NCBI GenBank assembly: GCA_036768485.1
Contig: JAVLUZ010000771.1
Coordinates: 488,862-552,861, forward strand
From: Mermis nigrescens
Taxonomy: Eukaryota > Nematoda > Enoplea > Mermithida > Mermithidae
Length of the DNA: 64,000 nt
Direction: 5' to 3'
Shown here: piece by piece, positions 53,901 to 62,900 of the stretch
Layout: every line of letters starts with the position of its first letter
How positions within the stretch are numbered: the stretch's first letter is position 1
The notes under the pieces: model-generated
Told to the model about the DNA's origin: nothing
Databases searched by the model: none
What the model saw: only the letters and a program-made list of their open reading frames with translations
Position numbers and translations under genes: made by a program

Positions 53901-56900
53901 GAAACCGGCATCGGAATATTTTACAGTATAAAATGATTTTTTTCTGCGATTTGGTTTTTTGTTTTTTTTAATTTTTTGTACTTTTTCAAAAATGTTTTCG
54001 GATCTTTTGGTAATTTTTTTATGAAAAAATTTCGATTTTTTGGTTTTTTTTGTGGTAATTTAAAAAAAATAATTTAGTATTTTTTATTTTTGAACTTTTT
54101 GGTATTTTTTAATAAAAATTTGATTTTTCATCTTTTTGGTATTTTTTTAAAATGATTCGGGTTTTTTAAATTCTTTTGGCAATTTTTAAAAAAAATAATT
54201 ATTATATTCTTGATTCATTTTTTCCGTTAAATTTCAATGATTTCGGGTTTTTTTCCATTTTTTCTTGGTAATTTTTTTAAACAATTTCGGAATTTTTTGA
54301 TTCTTTTGTAATTTTTTTAAAATAATTTTGAATTTCTCAAATTTTTTGGGTATTTGAAAAAATAATTTTCGGATTTATTCTGTAATTTCTTTGAAAATTA
54401 TTACGGATTTCATTGGTAATCTTTACAAATTATTTTGAATTCTTCTTATTTTTTGTTTGTCATTTTTTAAAATAATTTCGTTGTAGCGATTCTTTAAAAT
54501 ATAGTACACGCTACGAAATTTTAACAATAGAACGGATTAAGTTCATTTCGGAACGCTATTTCACGACCTAATCGCCGGAGACCTAAAGAATATCCTTAAA
54601 TGATTTAGTTTAAGAAAACGGGACCAAAACGGCACGAAGCGCTGATTAGTATTAAGAAAACGCGACCTAAACGCTTAGGTCGGAGCCTTTTACGATTCAG
54701 TGTGCATTGGGCATAGTATTATTGATTATACTCGTGCAATTCATATGCATATGATATTGTGTACGTAATGCGCACACGCGCAATATCACCATACCTAGGC
54801 GTGGGGGGTTTGGGGGTAGGCAACACCTAGAAATTAAAATACCCCCAGAAACCAGAATACCCCCAGAATTCAATGAATTTTTTTCGCAATTTTTTGATGC
54901 CAATGAATAGTGCTCGATGAGAAACGTTGAAAAATTGTGTTTTTTCTCGCCATACTACCATTTTTACGGCCACTATTTGACTTTCGAAAAAATCCTTCCC
55001 CCAGAACTTTGGTGCCGCCCACCTATGATCATCATCCGTTATCTAAGGACGAGCGCTGAGTCGTAAACAGTCCGACCTGGGCGTTAAGGTTGCGTTTTCT
55101 TAGAAGTAAAACATGTCAGTATACTCTTCAGGTTTTCGACGATTAGGTCGAGAAAAACGTTCCTAAATAAACTCAAACGGTTCTTTATTGTTCAAATATC
55201 GTGGCGAGAACTGTAACTTCAGACAATCTATCATCGATCTACCGTACGTGGTGAAGGCCGATGAGCAGATGACGTCATCGGGGCTTTTGTTGCCCGGGTC
55301 GGGTTCAACGGCCAGTCAATTTTGGCTGTCTCTTATGTCCGAGTGGCTGTCGGACTTGCAATCGAAATTCGACCAGGATTTCGAATCTGGCCTAATAAAT
55401 CGGCACGGCGTCGCGCCCAACAAAACGGTCGCGTCGCCGTCGTCCGAAGCCGTTTTGGCCTACAAATTGCTGTGCAACGCGGGCGACGACATTAGGCGAA
55501 GCAGGGTAATTTTGCGTGTTTTGGGTGCTTTTCATCGACCAATCGAAAATTTGAAAAAAAACGAAAAAATCAATTTTTTTCCAAAGTTTTTCGAAAAATT
55601 AAATTTTTCGAATTTTGCACGAGAATTTAAAAAAAATTCAAAAAATTGATAAAAAATTGTGCAAAAAATATAAACGCGCCGATGAGACGATAATTTAAGC
55701 TAGGGTAATTTAGCGTATTTCGGGCGTTTCTTATCGACCAATCGAAAAAATGAAAAAAGACGAAAAAATCAATTTTTTTGAATTTTTTTCGGAAAATTAA
55801 ATTTCTTGAATTTTATACAAGAATTAAAAAAATTCAGAAATTTGTGAAAACATTTGGCAACAAATATAAACGCGCCGAGGAAACGATAGTTTTTTGAAGC
55901 GAGGTGATTTTACTTTTGTCAGGCATTATCTATTGGCGAATCAAAAATTGGAAAAAACGGAAAATTCAATTTTTGAACTTTTTTCAAAATTCAGTTCTTC
56001 GAATTTCTTATGAAAGTTCGGAAAAATTTGAAAGTTAGAAAATTCGGCAAAAAAAATTATAACGTCGAAAACGAAAATAAGGACGATAGTACTCTTCGTC
56101 GAGACTTATAACTTTAGCAGGATTATTTTATCTACTAATTCGAGCATTTTTCACTGACCAATCGATAATTAGAAATAAGAGCCGAAAATAGAATTTTTCA
56201 ATTTTTTAGGGAAAAATCGAAAAAATTCTCAAGTTCGGATAATTCGGCGGAAAATAATAACCTAAAAACTATTTGGCGATGCGGGCGACGACATTATGTA
56301 GGTGATTTTGCGTATTTCGGGCGTTTTTTATCGACCAGTCTAAAATTAGAAGGGACCAAAAGTTCAATTTTTGCGAATTTTTTATAGAAAAATTAAAATT
56401 TTTGAATTTTCTATAAAATTTTGGAAGAATTCAAAAAGTTAGGAAAGTTTGCAAAAATATAAACGATGAGGACGCAAATAAGGACAAGAGTACTAGTCGA
56501 TGAGGCGATAATTTGAACGGGTGATTTAATCCATATCAGGTATTTTTTACCAACTAATCGAAAATCAGAAAAAAAGAAAAAAATGCAATTATTTCTTAGA
56601 AAAATATGAAAGAAAATTTGAAATCAAATTAGGAAAATGCTACCGAAAAAATAAATACGGCGAGATCGAAAATAAGGACGGTAGTCAGAGGTGTAATCAC
56701 CGGGGGGAGCGGCCCCTCCCGAAATTAAAAAACATCTTTATTTTTCACAAGGGTCTCCTGCATACATGCACAGCATGGGAATTCTGGGGGGCTAATTGTA
56801 AACTTCCTTTTTAGGTCCAAAAATGGTAGGTATGCGTCAAAAACATCATTTTTCAGCGTTTATGACGACGCTCTGTCTTTCTAGAGCATAAAAACAAAAA

Positions 56901-59900
56901 AATTGAATAAAAATCAAAAAAAGTCGGGAAAAATTGGACAAAATATAGTCAAAATATGAGTATATTGGCGCGAGTCGCCGAAAATTTAGCACTTTTGAGC
57001 AAATAGTTAGCTACAAACGCTTAAAAAAGCATCATTTGCACAAATTTTTAGAAATTTTCTGGGAACTTTCAAACAATTGCCAATTCTGGGGGAGGGGTGA
57101 AAAAATTTTAGCGGGGGCTGAAAATTTTTTCGGGGGGAGGGTGGAACCACCTTCCTCCTAAACTCCCTAAAGCTCCCTCCCCCGATTATGTGTGGTCCCC
57201 TAGAGTAAAAAATTAAAAATGCTCAAATTTTACTGCAAGGACCGCTAAAATATGATTTTAACATACTGTTGAGCCACTAAAAGTGTTTTTGGCGCTTCGA
57301 GCTAGATTCCTTATTTTCTATTATATTTCTTACCTTAGAAGTCCAGATGGGACTTAAAAATATCGAATGTGTCAAAAATTTTCGACGCTTCGCGCCGATT
57401 TATTGTTTTCTGCATTACTTTCTTTGCGAAATCACAAAATTAAATACAATGACAAGAATTTCGAAATTATTCAGTGTCAATCTTTTTGATAATGAGAAAT
57501 TAGTCAAACTGGTAGATTAAAGGTTAGATGATTTATATTCAAGTTTGAAATCGAGCGGAAATTTTTTTTTACTTTTTGAAATTTTTTCTTCACCGTGACA
57601 TAGATTTCATTGAGAAACGCTCGAAAATGCCATAATTTTTGCGCACCTCCTAATGGTTCTCGAGATACAGGGCTCCAAAAATTTCGCCCCCCCAAGAATA
57701 AAAATTCTGGTTACGCCCCTGACGCCAGTACCATAGGTGGGCAGCACCGAAATTCTGGGGGGTGGGGTGAAAAATTTTCAAAGATCAAAAAATGGTCTTA
57801 AAAGTGGTCGTATGGCGAAAAAAACACCATTTTTCGACGTTTCTCATCGAGCACTATCCAATGGCATCAAAAAACTCGCTAAAAAAGGAAAAAAAATTCA
57901 AAATTTGAATTCTGGGGGTATTTTGATTTGGGGGGGGGTATTTCAATTTCAACTTCTAGGGGGTGCATACTCCCCAACCCCCACGCCCATGTGTGGCCAG
58001 TACTCGTCGATAAGATGATAATTTCGAATTTTTCGTGAAAATTCGAAAAAATTCAACGACGAGAAGGGGGTGAGGACGATATAGCTCGTCGACGGGACGA
58101 TAATGTATTATCGTCGACGAAAACGATAATAAAATTGATCGTCTCGGTCGATAGGGCGATAATTTATTATGGTTAACCGTCCTTCGTAAGAAAGTGGGTG
58201 GATTGTTTTCCCACTGTGGAAATTTCTGGAGACCCCCATTATACATACGTGTTCCTGGGGATTTGGAGGGGGGATTTAGACCCTCCCAGAATTGTCGATA
58301 TTTCCATTAAAAAAATCGTATGTAGGAAATGTGCTTTTTAAGCTTTTTGCTAACTGTTCGCCAGAAGTCTCAAATTTTCGGCATTTCGCTCCATTCGTTT
58401 TTGTATGTGCTCATTTTTGACGATATGTTCTATTCAATTTTCTATATTTTTATAATTTTTTTAAAATTTTCTAGAAAGGACGAGTATTGTCCTGAACGCA
58501 AAAAAATAGTTTTTACGTGTATCCGTAATTTATTCGGGCGAAAGAATCAGTTTTAAAGATAATTCTGGGCTGACCCCTCAGAATTTCCATGATGTACACG
58601 TTTGACCCCATTTCGTGTTATTTTTTTGCCCCCGCTTGCCCGTTTTTGACTTATTTCTCTTTTTTTGTCTTTTAAAAAAAGAATTATACGTTTATTATTT
58701 GCTTCATTAAATCGACAGGTTGGCAATACGAGGCTGGTCGATAAGGACGGTATAATTAATCCGGATGGCTTTTACAATTATTTGACCGCCTGGTATCACG
58801 TCGATCAGATGACCTATTACGTGTCTCAGGCGAATTTACAACCGACTCCGCCGCACTGGCAATTCGACGACAAATTGAACAACGAAAATATCAAAAGTGG
58901 GTGGTTCGAACCCTGCAGACTGCAACATTTTTCGAGTTTTTTCAACATCCCTATCAAATTTTCAACATTTTTAACGGGGCTTTCTCCTTACAATTTTGCA
59001 CGTTTTTACTTTGTTTTTTTACTTTATAAAAATTCTTCTAGGTCTGCTGCGTTTTATGCAAAAATTGCTGAAATAAATACATAAAATATACGCGTTGCCT
59101 GTTCAAAGCGAATCGTTATTCGATCGTTACTGGTGTAAACTGAACAAGGATTTCAGAAAATACTGATCTTACGTTGTTCGATTGTTCGTATTATTTGTAC
59201 AATGAAATTATATGCACCCGTAAACATTAATGCTTTATACTTTCAATGCTTTTGTTTTTTCGATCTTCAATTCCATGCTCGTATTTCATTGTTTTTTATG
59301 GTGAAATTGTTTTTTCCGCTCGAAAAAATTATAAATAATATTAATAATGATAGATGCCAAAAATTATGTCAAATTAGGTATTTACTGACGCGTGCCTAGG
59401 AAACATGTGTGTGGGGGTTCCCGCGAATTTTATCAAAATTTTAAGCTGAGACACTACATACATACTCGTACATATATTGCTTGGCTTAGCCCCCCCCCCA
59501 AAATTGATGTTGGTCCCTCAAAAAGCTTCCACCAGCATGAAAATGCTCAAATTTTTGGTTTTTCCTTCCATCAATTGAAATGAAATCGCCTAAAGCTATT
59601 CCATACATTTAAAATTTTCTGCGTTTCCCATCTCCAGAAATGTGCTAAATTGTGCTAAAAAACGGAAAATGTCGCTTTAAAGCGATACAAAAGTCGTGAA
59701 ACTTTCGCCGCATCGCTTAATTTTCGTAATATTTACGTTTTTGCTTCGTTTGTACTAAAAACAGCTGCAAAACTTGGCTATAAAAGAGTAGAAACGCGAA
59801 TAATTTAGCCGATTCACTCGATTTTTACATACGTTTTCATAATTTTAGTGATTCCTTTAGAAATAAAATGCTGAATGGAGGCTGCTTTTTTATAATTAGA

Positions 59901-62900
59901 TATGCTGTACTGTGTATTTTTGATGTGGTTAGTATATTATTCATTATAAATTATTGGTCATTATTACGCATATTTAAAAAACCAGTCGGCAGCGTTTTTA
60001 GCACGTTTTTAGCACGTGTTTTGCTAATGAAAATTTTTTCTATTAACACGGGAGGGCTTACATTAGCACGTTAGTTTTTTACCCGTATTATAGCTATGGT
60101 TTCATCGATGCAGGTCCTTTTCTTTTTTAATTAACAGCTGTTTTTGCCAGTATTTGTATACCTAAATTGGAAAATTCATGCTAAATCACAATTATCGCCT
60201 TCCTGAAGCTCAATAGACACAGGAAGCTAACACCTTTCTACAGGCACGTATCTCTGGAGGGAATGGGGGTTATCGGACCCGCCCCCACAAATTCTGAAAA
60301 ATCGAAAAAATATGACTTTTTAAACGTTATTTTGTGCTATTTTTGGCCTTTTTGGGCTTAGCCCTCCTAAAATTGGTGTTGGTCCCCCAAAATAGGACGG
60401 CCAGCTACGTGCCTGCCTTTCCATCTGATTCAATATCACAAGTGATAGTGCGATTGCCAGATACTAATTTATCCTTACAACAGGCGCCACTGCGCTTATC
60501 ACTGAAGAATGATAAATAAATATAAAGAAGCTAATTTGGTGTCCAAACAACAGAAAACAGTTATAATTTATCACATAGCGATGCTAGCAAGCTTTGAACA
60601 AATAGGCGACGTGAATGCATAAGGTTTTAGATTGTAAGGCGATTAATTGTGGAGTGTTTAAATCGCGCGCTTGGGACTAAATAAACAGTAATTATGATGC
60701 TCGGCGCGAAGCGCCGAAAATTTTTTGGTATTTTATCGAAACATACGTTAAAATTATCTATATTTTTACTCAAAACGGTCAAAATTTTGATTAGCACTGG
60801 GCAACTTTCATTAGCGTGGTGCTATGTAAAAAACCATGCCAGTCGGACACCAACAGCTCTAAATTTTGGCCTTCGTTCAGTGAGGAAAACGACCTTCATT
60901 TTTGGCTCTTGCAACTAAAGACCAGTGGACCCGGTGCATGCATGTATCAACTGTTAATTTTGATAGGCGTCGTCGGTCATTTAAGTAGTAGGTAAATGGT
61001 CTCCGATTTTTGACAAGAAATGACAAAAAATCGCCTAAAAATGGCCTTAAATCGTGAGCTTTTGCCAAAATACAGGGCGTAAAAGAATGTCAGATTTTGG
61101 GGAATGCGGTGGGATGACCGACTTTGATTCGGGATCCAATCGGTCTCCTCCCCTGTTACGTACGTGCGTGGTATGGAGCGCCCAGAGTTCTATACTTTTT
61201 CGTTTTTTTCAATTTTTCTAAAAATTTTTGCATTTTTAATTTTTTTTATTTTAATCAATTTTTTCTACCGTCTTCTTAATTTCAGTCCCGCCTTCGCCTA
61301 TGCCGTTATACAGTCAGATTCCGTTTTTCGCCAATAATTTGATCGACACGCCTTCCATCGTTGATATGATTACGGTACATACATATAAAAATATATGGTG
61401 AAATTTTTATTTACTTTATTATAATGTTTTTCGCTATTATGTTTCAATTTTTTTCAGAACTTGTTTTATTCTACAAATACAGCTATTTTATGTTGTTTTC
61501 ATGCCATTTAGCACGGAATCAAAAAAATTTAGGGTCGAAAATTTTTAACGAGTGTAAACTACCTTAAACTAGGAGCTTGAGCCATTATAAGGCTTAATTG
61601 TCTGGCGATAGTGCCACGAGCATCAACCTGAGCATTGAATCGAGAAATTTTAAGGCCGGAAGTTTTTAATCGAGCGCAAACTACAGTCGAACTCGGATAT
61701 AAAAAATATATGACAAAATATAAACCCGATATAACCGGACCAGGTTTAATTGTGTCTTATATCCGAATGTGTCTTATAAGCAAGGTTATGCTTTACTTGT
61801 AAAAGAAGAACGTGCTAAGTTAGGAGTTCAGTGGAAATATTCTATTATCGATGCTTGTTTCAATTATTTTTCATTCTACGCAATATTTGTATTAGCAGAC
61901 TAAAGTAAGCAAAACTCGACATCAATACTGAACGCAGATAAACATTCACACATTGCACTTCTTACTTGTAACCTATTTGCAGAAGAAATGTACAGAATTG
62001 TAAAAAAATGAAAAAATACAAAAAATCCCGCCTTTGTCCGCAGAATATATTAATTAGTTGAAGTGGTCGCGTCTTATAATCAAGGTGCCCACGCCTTATA
62101 GCCGTGCGTCTTATAGACCTCGCTTTATATGTATTAAGTATATGCAATGGGAGCAGTTCAGCGGCGTCTTATAGTCTTATAGCCGAGTATCTAATTGGCG
62201 AGTTTGTAACTGTATCTTAATGCATTATGAATGGCCGGGACCAGAGGTTTTTGCGTCTTATAAGTCGGAAAGTCTTATATCCAGGGTGTCTTATAGCCGA
62301 GTGTCTAATAGGCGAGTTTGTAATGTATCTTAATGCATTATGTATGGCCGGGACCAGAGGTTTTTGCGTCTTATAAGCCGAAAAGTCTTATATCCAGGGT
62401 GTCTTATAGCCGAGTGTCTAATAGGCGAGTTTCTAATGTATGTTAATGCATTATGTATGACCGGGACCAGTGGTTTTTGCGTCTTATAAGCCGAAAAGTC
62501 TTATATCCAGGGTGTCTTATAGCCGATGCTGATCTAAGTACGTGCGAGTTTCCGATAATATATTTTAATACATTGTGAATGAGTGACTCAGTGGTTTTGC
62601 GTCTTATAAGCCAGGAAAGTCTTATATCGAGCGGTGTCTTATAGCCGACATCGTGCTGCATAATTATGGACGTACGTTTTAGCGTTTTCGAGTAAACACA
62701 ATTTTAACGCAAGTTAGGGTACTGCCACCTCGGAGATCCTAGATGGCTCTTGAAGCATCTAGTATTAATGGTTCGCAAGCTTTGTAAAAAATATTCAGGC
62801 TCTTAATCCGGTTGATCTTCAGGCACGTAGCTGGCCATCCTATTTTGGGGGGACTAACACCAATTTTGGGGGGACTAAGCCCAGAAAAGGCCAAAAATAG

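Noticed and set aside
53930..54470. T-rich 'ttttttggtaattttttt' series as a satellite
   Set aside because: Spacing and sequence too irregular to define a unit; reported only as low complexity.
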